Below, one piece after another: positions 27,791 through 36,618 of a stretch of DNA of 64,000 nt. Numbering within the stretch: position 1 is the first letter of the stretch; each line of letters opens with the position of its first letter. The stretch is taken from assembly GCF_013204825.1 (NCBI RefSeq), contig NZ_JABMKV010000001.1:992001-1056000 (forward strand), written 5' to 3'. Source of the stretch: Pedobacter boryungensis. Its GTDB lineage: Bacteria > Bacteroidota > Bacteroidia > Sphingobacteriales > Sphingobacteriaceae. Both the position numbers and the translations under genes were made by a program. Under the pieces are notes generated by a model. That model saw nothing but the letters and a program-made list of their open reading frames with translations. It had not been told where the DNA came from and searched no databases.

Positions 27791-28780
27791 ATGAATTGGA
27801 TACACAAACAGTTATTAAGACTTAAAATCTATTCTCTTTTTATCGAATGGACAAAAGTTTGTGTATTACCTGGTTTTAGCCCTTTGCCTATTTACACGGT
27901 AGCTACTTTCTTTTTTAAAGAAATTGGAAAGGAAGCATTGGTAAATAAAGCTTCATCATTATCTTATAATTTTATGTTGGCTATATTTCCAGCCATCATT
28001 TTCTTGTTTACCCTAATCCCCTATATTCCAAAAAGTATCGGATTTCAAGATACTTTAATGTCATTGTTAGCTTTAGTATTACCGAATAATGCTTTTTTAG
28101 CTTTTGAGACAACTATTAATGAAATCGTAAATATTCAAAATGGAAGTTTACTTTCATTTGGTTTTGTACTGTCGTTATTTTTTGCAACGAATGGCGTTCA
28201 TAAATTGATGGTTGCTTTTAATAAATCATCATTAATTGTAGAAACTAGAACTTGGTTGAAGCAAAGGATAGTTGCTATAATTTTAACTGTTATTATTTCC
28301 CTGTCAGTGATTGTTTGTATTGTGGCTATGGCAATGGGCGAACTTTTACTAACTTACTTACAGAAAGAGCTTCATTATAAAGGAGGTATTACACTTTTTG
28401 CTATTCAGTTTACACGATGGGCATTATTAGGAGTTTTGTATTTCATCACTGTTTCGATTTTATACCGTTACGGTCCAGCTCATGCAAAAAAATGGAAATT
28501 CTTTAGTGCAGGATCTTGGCTAGCAACCATACTCGCCTTCCTTACAATTTGGGGATTTTCATTCTACATCAACAACTTTAGCTCATATAATAAAATTTAT
28601 GGTTCTATTGGAACTTTAATCGTTGTAATGATTTGGCTTTACCTCAACTCATTGATCTTGTTGGTAGGTTTTGAGCTTAATGCAAGTGTAGATTTATCAA
28701 AAAGAAGTGTTAAAATCATTAGACCAAACTTCAACATCTTCAAAAAACCACTTCCTGTAGAAGAAAAATTAGATAGATAG
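27791..28780 (+). CDS. YihY/UPF0761 family membrane protein
   Basis: 329 residues with six predicted membrane helices. The family signature KASSLSYNFMLAIFPAIIFL lies near residue 55, and GSIGTLIVVMIWLYLNSLILL with GFELNA lies near 275-300. These proteins were once called RNase BN; that assignment is wrong for the family, and the function is unsettled. It is the last gene of the PASTA-mltG-thioesterase operon. Confidence 0.9.
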   Translation: MNWIHKQLLRLKIYSLFIEWTKVCVLPGFSPLPIYTVATFFFKEIGKEALVNKASSLSYNFMLAIFPAIIFLFTLIPYIPKSIGFQDTLMSLLALVLPNNAFLAFETTINEIVNIQNGSLLSFGFVLSLFFATNGVHKLMVAFNKSSLIVETRTWLKQRIVAIILTVIISLSVIVCIVAMAMGELLLTYLQKELHYKGGITLFAIQFTRWALLGVLYFITVSILYRYGPAHAKKWKFFSAGSWLATILAFLTIWGFSFYINNFSSYNKIYGSIGTLIVVMIWLYLNSLILLVGFELNASVDLSKRSVKIIRPNFNIFKKPLPVEEKLDR

Positions 28781-28798
28781 GTTTATTTTTTAATAAAA

Positions 28799-29164
28799 CT
28801 ATCTTTTCAAATATATAAAACCAATCAAAGCTATTCCCACCACGATGAAGTTGATATCATCATCTATAGGACAATTATTTACTAGACTATATTGTACGAT
28901 CGTTCCGGGACTACTAGTATAGCCATCTCGCGTTGAATAAATGTAGCAACCCTCACCCGTGTTAACCTGACAGTAGGTGTTTGAACTTGCTATACGATCA
29001 GATTCATATCGATGATAATATGATGGAACACCATTTCGTAATTTACCCTCTGGATTGATATATGTATATGTTGTATTACTAGACAAACAACCAGTTGCAG
29101 CATTCGCAACAACACACAAAGAGCTAAAAAAGAAAATAATAAGTAGGGATGAGAAAAATTTCAT
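28799..29164 (-). CDS. Small secreted protein with PID-CTERM-like sorting tail
   Basis: 121 residues. A signal peptide (LLIIFFFSSLCVVANA) is followed by a short, Tyr/Ser-rich mature domain with four cysteines (in ATGCLS, TYCQVN, EGCYIY and NNCPID). The tail at 96-121 has Cys-Pro-Ile-Asp-Asp-Asp, then a hydrophobic helix (INFIVVGIALIGFIYL), then Lys-Arg. This tripartite PID-helix-basic tail fits the PID-CTERM signals processed by Bacteroidota exosortases. No exosortase gene is in the window. The mature function is unknown. Confidence 0.72.
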   Translation of the reverse strand: MKFFSSLLIIFFFSSLCVVANAATGCLSSNTTYTYINPEGKLRNGVPSYYHRYESDRIASSNTYCQVNTGEGCYIYSTRDGYTSSPGTIVQYSLVNNCPIDDDINFIVVGIALIGFIYLKR

Positions 29165-29525
29165 TAAATTCAGTAATATTCAACCAATTAACGAAAAGTA
29201 TGCCTTGTGTATCTTTTGAAGAAATATTTTTTCTTTAAAAGATAAAGTGTTGATTGTTAATATTTTATTTTAATTAATTATCATCTAAATCAAATACTCA
29301 AAATAATTGTACTGGGTAATGGGTAATTCTTTTCACCCTAAAAATCACGTATTGGGTAATTTATTGCACATTATATTCCAATTATATTTATAGAATTTCA
29401 TTTGTTTTCCCAGTTCATATAGAAACAATATCATTGGTGTAGTAACACATTAAGTAGTATTGTGATTTTTTTATCCCTCTGTTATAAGCTTTTAGCCACT
29501 TTCTTTAAAAAAAAGGTATTCAGAG
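29165..29525. other. Intergenic region before tRNA-Ser
   Basis: About 360 AT-rich bases without a credible gene. It contains three copies of TGGGTAAT/GGGTAAT (29313-29360). The left part should hold the promoter of the PID-CTERM gene; a near-match TACTTTTC on the minus strand lies close to 29195-29202. Nothing else is recognised. Confidence 0.5.
29313..29360. repeat. Three GGGTAAT direct repeats
   Basis: TGGGTAAT at 29313-29320, GGGTAAT directly after it, and TGGGTAAT again at 29353-29360. They lie in the gap between the PID-CTERM gene and the tRNA. They could be binding sites or chance in AT-rich DNA. Confidence 0.45.
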
Positions 29526-29556
29526 TTTGCAGATTTAATCCGGATTTGTACTTTTG
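29526..29556 (+). promoter_or_regulatory. Promoter of tRNA-Ser
   Basis: TTTG (29526-29529), 19 nt, TACTTTTG (29549-29556), then the tRNA 5' end five bases on. This is an excellent consensus promoter. Confidence 0.8.
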
Positions 29557-29560
29557 CAGC

Positions 29561-29645
29561 GGAGAGCTGGCAGAGTGGTCGAATGCGGCAGTCTTGAAAA
29601 CTGTTGACTGTCATAGGTCCGGGGGTTCGAATCCCTCGCTCTCCG
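29561..29645 (+). tRNA. tRNA-Ser (anticodon UGA)
   Basis: 85 nt. The acceptor stem GGAGAGC pairs with GCTCTCC, with discriminator G. The D arm has AGAGTGGTCGAA, and the anticodon loop CTTGAAA gives anticodon TGA. A long class II variable arm (TTGACTGTCATAGGTCC region) is present, and the T loop contains GTTCGAATC. The CCA end is not encoded. Reading frames that cross it are shadows. Confidence 0.97.
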
Positions 29646-29729
29646 CTCAAATAAATGCTATTAGTCGAAAGATTAATAGCATTTTTGTTTTATGTCAATT
29701 TCTGCCATGTCTTAATTATATTTACAATC

Positions 29730-30047
29730 ATGATTTATGCAAATAAAAAAGTGGTTTCTAAACCAGATTTAGCGCAACAAACGGCTCAAATTATTTCTAA
29801 TATTAAAGAATGGGAAAGTAAAAATTTGGTACGACTTGAATTGGATACCGTTTTTTTATACCCTCAATTATGGAAAAACAAAATTGCTGCTATCAACTGG
29901 ATTAATTGCTTACACCATTACTATTGTATAAAAAAGCAAATGAAAAAATCAGATAGTTTATATTTTAAAAACATAGAAACTGATGAGTTAATAGGCACTA
30001 TGATCAACAAAAAACCTAAAGTTTTGATATTCAATGAAATAATGTAA
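29730..30047 (+). CDS. Hypothetical protein, 105 residues
   Basis: Not recognised. It begins MIYANKKVVSKPDLAQQTAQ; a longer upstream frame would read back toward the tRNA and encode an unlikely hydrophobic start. It is helical and mixed charge, with a motif INWINCLHHYYCIKKQMKK in the middle and no signal peptide or membrane helix. A near-consensus -7 element (TATATTTA) sits about 10 nt upstream. The next gene starts 25 bp downstream, so co-transcription is possible. Confidence 0.55.
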   Translation: MIYANKKVVSKPDLAQQTAQIISNIKEWESKNLVRLELDTVFLYPQLWKNKIAAINWINCLHHYYCIKKQMKKSDSLYFKNIETDELIGTMINKKPKVLIFNEIM

Positions 30048-30072
30048 TTTTAGTTAATCAACTAAACACTTT

Positions 30073-31257
30073 ATGACAACGGCTTCGAAACGCATTCTTT
30101 CTATTGATATTTTAAGGGGATTAGTCATGATAATCATGGCTTTAGATCATACCCGCGATTTTTTACATATGGGTAGTGTAACAAGCGACCCAATGAACCC
30201 AGAAGTCACTACCATTTTTCTGTTTTTCACACGATGGATAACTCATTTTTGTGCGCCAACTTTTGTATTCTTATCTGGTGTCTCTGCTTATCTTTCTTCA
30301 AAAAACAAAGACCCAAAACAAGCCAGTAACTTCTTAATTAAAAGAGGTCTGTGGTTAATTGTGGTAGAAATTGTATTTATCACTTTAGGATTAACTTTTA
30401 ATCCATTATACAATTTCATCATTCTACAAGTAATTTGGGCTATTGGCTGTAGTATGATTTTATTAGGGATATTGAGTAGAATTTCTCATCGTTTAGTACT
30501 AATTGTTGGCTTAATTCTATTCTTCGGACATAACATCTTAAATTATCTTCAACTACCAGAACAAAATACTTTTAATGGAAGATTAATCGCATTTCTATTT
30601 ACACCAAATGTTTCTTTTATCCCAATTGGAGACAACCATATTATCGGCATTTTTTATGCTATCTTACCATGGACAGGAGCTATGTTTTTAGGATTTTCTA
30701 TTGGACATTGGTACACGAAAGAATTTGATGAAAACAAAAGAAAACATTTATTATTTTACAGTGGACTAGGTTTATTCTTGTCTTTTATCGTTTTACGCTA
30801 TTTTGGTTTATATGGTAACCCAACTCAAAGAATAGTTTATAATGATATACTTAAAACCGTTTTTTCTTTCTTAAATGTGAGCAAATACCCACCATCTCTA
30901 CAATATTATGGCATGACATTAGGGCCAGCTTTAATGCTATTATCTGGAATTGAGAATCTTAAAAATTGGTTTGCTAAAATTACAATGGTATATGGAAAAG
31001 TTCCATTCTTTTATTACGTTTTACACTTTTATATTCTTCATGTTGTATTGGTTATAGCTTTCTTTATGAGTGGGTATGGTGTGAAAGATATTGCTTCTCC
31101 GCAAATACCATTTTTCTTCCGTCCAGCAACTTTAGGTTATAGCCTACCTATTGTATATTTAATCTGGTTTAGTGTTGTAGCGAGTTTATATCGACCTTGT
31201 ATTTGGTTTCAAAAATATAAAGCTACACATACACAATGGTGGCTTAGATATTTATAG
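30073..31257 (+). CDS. DUF1624/HGSNAT-type membrane acyltransferase-like protein
   Basis: 394 residues with about ten membrane helices. It starts with the family motif RILSIDILRGLVMIIMALDH; the Asp-His pair near residue 26 corresponds to the active-site region in heparan-alpha-glucosaminide N-acetyltransferase relatives. FCAPTFVFLSGVSAYL follows. Members are thought to move acyl groups across the membrane onto sugars. The acceptor here is unknown and no glycan gene is adjacent. Confidence 0.82.
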   Translation: MTTASKRILSIDILRGLVMIIMALDHTRDFLHMGSVTSDPMNPEVTTIFLFFTRWITHFCAPTFVFLSGVSAYLSSKNKDPKQASNFLIKRGLWLIVVEIVFITLGLTFNPLYNFIILQVIWAIGCSMILLGILSRISHRLVLIVGLILFFGHNILNYLQLPEQNTFNGRLIAFLFTPNVSFIPIGDNHIIGIFYAILPWTGAMFLGFSIGHWYTKEFDENKRKHLLFYSGLGLFLSFIVLRYFGLYGNPTQRIVYNDILKTVFSFLNVSKYPPSLQYYGMTLGPALMLLSGIENLKNWFAKITMVYGKVPFFYYVLHFYILHVVLVIAFFMSGYGVKDIASPQIPFFFRPATLGYSLPIVYLIWFSVVASLYRPCIWFQKYKATHTQWWLRYL

Positions 31258-31348
31258 ACTATTGCTTTAATCAACATTTTTAAGATTTTGTTAATAATTA
31301 ACAGCAAAGTTATTACATAAACATTACGGCTAAGCTACTTTATGGTTG

Positions 31349-31356
31349 TATTTTTG
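31349..31356 (+). promoter_or_regulatory. -7 element of the glucokinase-pentose phosphate operon
   Basis: TATTTTTG with a leader of about 40 nt before the first gene. No clear TTG lies at the expected distance. Confidence 0.45.
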
Positions 31357-31400
31357 TTTATTGATGATGAGCAACAAAATTATATCAAAACTATTAGCTT

Positions 31401-32159
31401 ATGCCATTACAAACTAAGATTCCACAAGGTGATATATTATCTATAGACATAGGTGGCACTAATATTAAAGCATGTTTATTAAGTCCAAAAGGGAAATTGC
31501 TAACGGATTTCAAAAAAACACCAACTCCCAAAAAATCAACTCCAGAAGCAATTTTAGAGGGAATAAAAAAACTAACAGCAGATTTTAAATCCTTTGAAAA
31601 AATTTCCATCGGCTTTCCTGGATATGTAAAAAATGGTGTTGTACAAACTGCACCAAATTTGGCCGAAAATAAATGGGTAAATGTAGATCTTGCCCAACAA
31701 GTAAGTAATCTATTTGGCAAACCCGTACGATTAATAAATGATGCAGACCAACAAGGTTTAGGTATTGTGAGCGGTAAAGGTTTCGAAATTGTATTTACGC
31801 TGGGTACAGGCTTTGGTACTTCCCTATTATTTGATGGAGAATTACTTCCTCACTTAGAACTCTCCCACTTGCCCGTTAATAAAACAGATGATTATGATGA
31901 TTTTATTGGCGATAGAGGTTTTAATAAAGTGGGGAAAAAGAAATGGAATAAGCGTTTACAGTATATTATAGAAATTTACAAAACTGTTTTTAATTACGAT
32001 AAATTATATATCGGAGGAGGAAATTCTAACGAAATTAATTTCGATTTAGATAAAAATATCAAATTAGTTTCTAATAAAGACGGTATCAAAGGCGGTGCTA
32101 AGTTATGGCTTGCCAAAGAAAAATATCATGTCCACACAACTTACCCACAGCAAAAATAA
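31401..32159 (+). CDS. ROK-family glucokinase, polyphosphate-glucokinase-like
   Basis: 252 residues, the size of the compact polyphosphate glucokinases rather than the roughly 300-residue ROK kinases. It has the phosphate loop DIGGTNIK (16-23), ISIGFPGYVKNGVV, the catalytic Asp in LINDADQQGLG, and the second loop LGTGFGTSLLFDGELLPHLE. The usual ROK zinc-cysteine cluster is absent, as in PPGK. It would phosphorylate glucose using polyphosphate or ATP, feeding the zwf-gnd genes downstream. The donor cannot be decided from sequence. The stop overlaps the next start by one base. Confidence 0.82.
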   Translation: MPLQTKIPQGDILSIDIGGTNIKACLLSPKGKLLTDFKKTPTPKKSTPEAILEGIKKLTADFKSFEKISIGFPGYVKNGVVQTAPNLAENKWVNVDLAQQVSNLFGKPVRLINDADQQGLGIVSGKGFEIVFTLGTGFGTSLLFDGELLPHLELSHLPVNKTDDYDDFIGDRGFNKVGKKKWNKRLQYIIEIYKTVFNYDKLYIGGGNSNEINFDLDKNIKLVSNKDGIKGGAKLWLAKEKYHVHTTYPQQK

Positions 32160-32767
32160 TGGAAAACGTTAAGTTACTATTCTTAGATATTGGAGGTGTA
32201 CTTTTAAGTGATGGATGGAACCATAAAGCAAGAATGCAAGCTGTTGAAAAATTTGGATTAGAACCTATTCAATTTCAAAAAGATCATGCAGTAGCTTTTC
32301 CTCTATTCGAAAATGGAAAATTGAATTTAGATCAATATTTAGATGCAGTTATTTTCAATGTAGATTGCCCTTTCTCAAAAGAAGACTTCAAACAGTTTAT
32401 GTTTTCAAAATCAGAACAATTACCTGAATTTTTACCGTGGTTAATTGATTGGAAAAAGAAAAACAACATTAAAATTTTCTCTATTAATAACGAAGGAAAA
32501 GAATTTAATGATTATCGAATAAAAAAATTTAAGCTTCATGACTGTTTTGATGCTTTTATTTCGTCATGCGAAGTAGGTTTTTCAAAACCAGATCCATCTA
32601 TTTTTAGACTCGCTTTAGGCATTGCCCAAGAAGAGCCTCAAAACTGCTTATATTTTGACGATAGAGCTATCCACGTTGCAATAGCTAAGCAAATGGGAAT
32701 TAATGCGCATGTTCACAAAGGCTTTAAACAGGCTAAACTAATTTTAGAAAGTATAAATAAATCATAA
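32159..32767 (+). CDS. HAD-superfamily phosphatase (YihX-like)
   Basis: 202 residues from the ATG in the TAATG overlap with the kinase gene. Motif I is FLDIGGVLLSDG (DxG rather than DxD, as in YihX glucose-1-phosphatases). A Ser/Asn appears in ISINNEG (motif II), Lys in VGFSKPDPSIF (motif III) and Asp-Asp in CLYFDDRAIH (motif IV). It is probably a sugar-phosphate phosphatase. It is inserted between a glucokinase-like gene and gnd, 1 bp from the latter. Confidence 0.85.
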   Translation: MENVKLLFLDIGGVLLSDGWNHKARMQAVEKFGLEPIQFQKDHAVAFPLFENGKLNLDQYLDAVIFNVDCPFSKEDFKQFMFSKSEQLPEFLPWLIDWKKKNNIKIFSINNEGKEFNDYRIKKFKLHDCFDAFISSCEVGFSKPDPSIFRLALGIAQEEPQNCLYFDDRAIHVAIAKQMGINAHVHKGFKQAKLILESINKS

Positions 32768-32768
32768 A

Positions 32769-34193
32769 ATGAATAACGATAGAAAAGCACAATACACCTT
32801 CGGAATGGTTGGTTTAGGAACTATGGGTCGTAATTTGCTATTAAACATGGCAGATAATGGATTTGCAGTTACAGGCTACGATAAGAGTGAAAAAATGCTA
32901 CAAATCTTTGAAGAAGAAGGCAAAAAACATAACCTAAAGGGATTTTCAGAGATTGAAGATTTTGTACAAAGCTTACAAACCCCGCGTACAATTATACTTT
33001 TAGTGCCAGCTGGAGCAATTGTTGACAGTGTGATCTTAGAACTTCAACCTCTGTTAGATGAAGGCGATATCATTATTGATAGCGGTAACTCTCATTTTAC
33101 CGATACCAGCAGAAGAGCAATTGAATTGAAAGAAAAAGGCATTCATTTCTTCGGGATGGGCATTTCTGGTGGTGAAGAAGGCGCTAGGTTTGGTCCAAGT
33201 ATGATGCCAGGGGGTGATAAAAAAGCATATTCAGTCGTTAAAAAAATGCTAGAAGCAGTTTCTGCTAAAGTTAATGATGAACCATGTGTAACTTATATTG
33301 GTCCCGGTGCTTCTGGGCATTTTGTGAAAATGACGCATAATGGTATTGAATACGCAATTATGCAATTATTGGCAGAAACCTATGAAATTCTTAAAAATGG
33401 TTTAGATTATGATAATAATCAAATTCAAGCTGTATTTGAAAAGTGGAATAACGGGCGTTTAAAATCGTTTTTAATGGAAATTACTAAAGACGTATTTCTT
33501 TTTAAAGATGTTAAGACAGGTAATTTATTGGTAGATGAGATTAAGGACGAAGCAAAATCTAAAGGAACTGGTAAATGGACTTCACAAGTTGCGATGGATA
33601 TTGAAACACCTATTCCAACAATTGATGCTGCAGTTTCGAGCAGAAACTTATCTAAACTGAAAAAACTACGTGTAGAATTAGCTGAAGCGTTTCCAGCAGC
33701 GGAAAAAATTAATGCAACCAAAGACTTTATTAACGATTTAGAGGAAGCTTTTTATTTCGCTATGGCTAGCGCTTATGCGCAAGGCATGCATTTATTATGG
33801 CAAGCATCTATTCAATATGAATATGAATTAAATTTAGCTGAAATTGCAAAAATTTGGCGTGGAGGATGTATTATAAGAGCAGAATTTTTAGAAGATATTT
33901 ATCAAGCTTATAAAAAACAACCAGAGTTGCAGCATTTATATGAGGATACATCTATTCAAAAGAAAATTAATCAAAGTTTAAAAGGAACAAGAAATGTAGT
34001 TTGTTCAGCAATTCAAGCAGGGCTTGCAATTCCAGCTTATGCAGCCTCTTTAACTTATTTTGATACTTTAAAAACAAGCAGAATGCCATCAAATTTAACT
34101 CAAGCTCAAAGAGATTTCTTTGGTGCACATACTTTTGAGCGCATAGATAGTGAAGGGATTTTCCATGCAGATTGGAACAAACAGAATTTATAA
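32769..34193 (+). CDS. gnd: 6-phosphogluconate dehydrogenase (decarboxylating)
   Basis: 474 residues, E. coli-type length. It has the NADP fold with FGMVGLGTMGRNLLLNMADNG, the substrate signature GISGGEEGARFGPSMMPGG and the catalytic Lys/His region FVKMTHNGIEYAIMQL. It oxidises 6-phosphogluconate to ribulose-5-P and CO2. It is in one transcript with zwf, whose start overlaps its stop. Confidence 0.97.
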   Translation: MNNDRKAQYTFGMVGLGTMGRNLLLNMADNGFAVTGYDKSEKMLQIFEEEGKKHNLKGFSEIEDFVQSLQTPRTIILLVPAGAIVDSVILELQPLLDEGDIIIDSGNSHFTDTSRRAIELKEKGIHFFGMGISGGEEGARFGPSMMPGGDKKAYSVVKKMLEAVSAKVNDEPCVTYIGPGASGHFVKMTHNGIEYAIMQLLAETYEILKNGLDYDNNQIQAVFEKWNNGRLKSFLMEITKDVFLFKDVKTGNLLVDEIKDEAKSKGTGKWTSQVAMDIETPIPTIDAAVSSRNLSKLKKLRVELAEAFPAAEKINATKDFINDLEEAFYFAMASAYAQGMHLLWQASIQYEYELNLAEIAKIWRGGCIIRAEFLEDIYQAYKKQPELQHLYEDTSIQKKINQSLKGTRNVVCSAIQAGLAIPAYAASLTYFDTLKTSRMPSNLTQAQRDFFGAHTFERIDSEGIFHADWNKQNL

Positions 34194-35719
34194 TGACCAT
34201 TACAATGAAGAAAAAAAGCAAACTTAATCCAACCATATTTGTAATTTTTGGCGGCACAGGCGACTTAAACAAAAGAAAACTAGCACCAGCTTTATATAAC
34301 TTATTTACAGAAGGTTATATGCCAGAAAAATTCTCAATTATAGGGACTGGTAGAACAAAATTTACTGATAAAAAATACCAAGAAGTTATTTTAGAAAATG
34401 TAAATGAATTCTCTAGAAATGGAAAAGTAAAAGACGATGCTTGGAAAGAGTTTGAAACCAATGTTCACTATAGTTCAACCGATGTTACCGTTCCAGAAAC
34501 TTTTGAGGGTTTAAAAGCTGACATTGAGAAATATCAAACCGAATTTGGTCCAGAAACTCAAGTTATATTTTATCTAGCAGTAGCTCCAAATTTTTTCCCT
34601 TTAATTGCAGAGTGTCTATGTAAATATAAGCTAACAGAAAATGAGGACAATAGTAGAATTGTAATCGAAAAACCTTTTGGTCATGATTTGGAAACTGCAA
34701 AAGAGTTAAATCTATTGCTGAGCAAGATTTTTACAGAAAAACAAATCTACCGTATTGATCATTATTTAGGTAAAGAAACTGTTCAAAATATGATGGCTTT
34801 CCGATTTGCTAATTCATTATTTGAGCCATTATGGAACAGAAATTATATAGAGCATATTCAAATTTCAGTTACAGAACAACTTGGTGTTGGCGATCGTGGT
34901 GGATATTACGAAGGAGCTGGAGCATTGAGAGATATGATCCAAAATCACTTGCTGCAATTGCTGTGTTTAGTGGGTATGGAAGCTCCAATTTCATTTAACG
35001 CTGATGAAATTCGTGATAGAAAAGTAGAGGTATTAAAAGCCATGAGACCTTTTAAACCAGAAGAAATTAGTACAAATGCTGTTCGTGGACAATATAGTAA
35101 AGGCTGGGTTGAAGGAAAAGAAGTTCCGAGCTATAGACATGAAAATGGTGTAGATCCCCATTCTAATACAGAAACATTTGCTGCAGTTAAATTTTTCATA
35201 GATAATTGGCGTTGGCAAGGAATTCCTTTTTACTTGCGTACAGGAAAAAGGTTAAATCAAACCTCATCAATTATAACTATTCAGTTTAAAGATGTTCCTC
35301 ATCATATTTTCTCTGCAAGAGCAACTGAAACCTGGCAACAAAATCGTCTAATCATCAGTATTCAGCCAGAAATGAGTATTCGTTTGCAAGTTCAGGCAAA
35401 AAGACCAGGTGTAAAAATGGTTTTAAATCCAGTAGATATGGTATTTGACTATAAAGGAACTTACGATACTGATACGCCAGAAGCTTATGAAACTTTGCTT
35501 TTAGATGCAATGAATGGAGACCAAACTTTATTTATGCGTGGCGATCAAGTTGAAGCTGCATGGGAATTAGTAATGCCAATTATTAACACTTGGGAAAATA
35601 AAAAATCTCTTAATTTCCCGAATTATCCTGCAGATAGTTGGGGACCAGAAGAAGCCGAAGCATTAATTGCAAGAGATGGTTTTCATTGGTTCACATTACC
35701 ATTAAAGGACAAAGAATAA
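34193..35719 (+). CDS. zwf: Glucose-6-phosphate 1-dehydrogenase
   Basis: 508 residues from the ATG that overlaps the gnd stop (TAATG); a second ATG four codons later is also possible. It has IFGGTGDLNKRKLAPALY, the catalytic signature RIDHYLGKETVQN, and FYLRTGKRL. It reduces NADP while oxidising glucose-6-P to the lactone. It is the third enzyme step group in the operon. A REP-like repeat follows before pgl. Confidence 0.97.
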   Translation: MTITMKKKSKLNPTIFVIFGGTGDLNKRKLAPALYNLFTEGYMPEKFSIIGTGRTKFTDKKYQEVILENVNEFSRNGKVKDDAWKEFETNVHYSSTDVTVPETFEGLKADIEKYQTEFGPETQVIFYLAVAPNFFPLIAECLCKYKLTENEDNSRIVIEKPFGHDLETAKELNLLLSKIFTEKQIYRIDHYLGKETVQNMMAFRFANSLFEPLWNRNYIEHIQISVTEQLGVGDRGGYYEGAGALRDMIQNHLLQLLCLVGMEAPISFNADEIRDRKVEVLKAMRPFKPEEISTNAVRGQYSKGWVEGKEVPSYRHENGVDPHSNTETFAAVKFFIDNWRWQGIPFYLRTGKRLNQTSSIITIQFKDVPHHIFSARATETWQQNRLIISIQPEMSIRLQVQAKRPGVKMVLNPVDMVFDYKGTYDTDTPEAYETLLLDAMNGDQTLFMRGDQVEAAWELVMPIINTWENKKSLNFPNYPADSWGPEEAEALIARDGFHWFTLPLKDKE

Positions 35720-35723
35720 AAAA

Positions 35724-35806
35724 TTGTCGTCATTACGGGGCATGAAGCAATCTTAATACCATTGTAAAATGCTTTAGGATTGCTTCGTGCCTCGCAATGA
35801 CGATTT
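35724..35806. repeat. REP-like long inverted repeat inside the zwf-pgl operon
   Basis: A left arm GTCGTCATTACGGGGCATG... (35726-35752) is complementary, with a few mismatches, to a right arm GATTGCTTCGTGCCTCGCAA... (35778-35803). It belongs to the dispersed family whose consensus resembles GTCATTGCGAGGCACGAAGC. It sits between two genes of one pathway and may act as an mRNA-stability or attenuation element. Confidence 0.8.
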
Positions 35807-35826
35807 ATGTATTAACAAAACTTAAA

Positions 35827-36552
35827 ATGAACTTACATATCTTTAAATCTGTAGCAGAATTAAACGAAAACCTAATTATTTATGTAATTGATATTGCAAA
35901 TAAAGCAATTGCTAGCAAGGGCCGTTTTGATTTTGTACTAACTGGCGGAAACTCCCCTAAAGAGCTTTATAAAGAATTATCAACTACATTTAAAGATAAA
36001 ATTGATTGGAACAAGGTCTATTTCTTTTTTGGAGATGAAAGAAGCGTTTTACCGAATCATAAAGATTATAATGGCTTAATGGCTAAAGAAAATCTTTTCG
36101 ATAATTTAAACACACCTACAAACCATATTTTTTATGTAGATACTACCTTATCTCCAGAAAAAGCAGCTATTGCTTATAAAAAAGCATTAGATGAACATTT
36201 TAAAGGTGAAGAAATTACGTTTGATTTAATTCTTTTAGGCATGGGTGATGATGCACATACAGCGTCTATATTTCCTCATACTAATTTGGTACATAACCAA
36301 CATGAAACTGTGGCGGCTGTTTGGGTAGAAAAATTAAATACCCATCGCATTAGTTTAACGGCACCGCTAATTAATAAAGCTAAAAATGTTGCTTTTATCA
36401 CCTTTGGAGAAAATAAAGCAAATGCATTAAAACATGTAATTGCAGACGAAGAAAAAGATTTTGAAATGTATCCAGCGCAACTTATAAAGCCACAAAGTGG
36501 AAATTTAGATTGGTTTGTGGATGAAAGCGCTACAAACTTTCTTAACTTATAA
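35827..36552 (+). CDS. pgl: 6-phosphogluconolactonase
   Basis: 241 residues of the SOL/DevB family, with ALTGGNSP-like VLTGGNSPKELY, FFGDERSVLPNHKDYN and LILLGMGDDAHTASIFP. It hydrolyses the lactone made by Zwf. The start at 35827 is chosen because the longer frame to 35797 begins inside the repeat. Confidence 0.95.
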   Translation: MNLHIFKSVAELNENLIIYVIDIANKAIASKGRFDFVLTGGNSPKELYKELSTTFKDKIDWNKVYFFFGDERSVLPNHKDYNGLMAKENLFDNLNTPTNHIFYVDTTLSPEKAAIAYKKALDEHFKGEEITFDLILLGMGDDAHTASIFPHTNLVHNQHETVAAVWVEKLNTHRISLTAPLINKAKNVAFITFGENKANALKHVIADEEKDFEMYPAQLIKPQSGNLDWFVDESATNFLNL

Positions 36553-36584
36553 AATAGCAACTTTCGGGTTTTATGAAGTAATAT

Positions 36585-36599
36585 AGGTAGCTACCTTTG
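36585..36599 (+). promoter_or_regulatory. Palindrome overlapping the -7 element of the repair gene
   Basis: AGGTAGCTACCT (36585-36596) is a perfect 12-bp palindrome, and the -7 element TACCTTTG occupies 36592-36599. A protein bound here would block or activate transcription of the HTH-containing repair gene 19 nt downstream. Confidence 0.6.
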
Positions 36600-36618
36600 A
36601 TGTATCAAATAAATTAAA

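Noticed and set aside
29462..29746. A 94-codon frame crossing the tRNA-Ser gene
   Set aside because: It contains the entire tRNA and has no conserved protein features.
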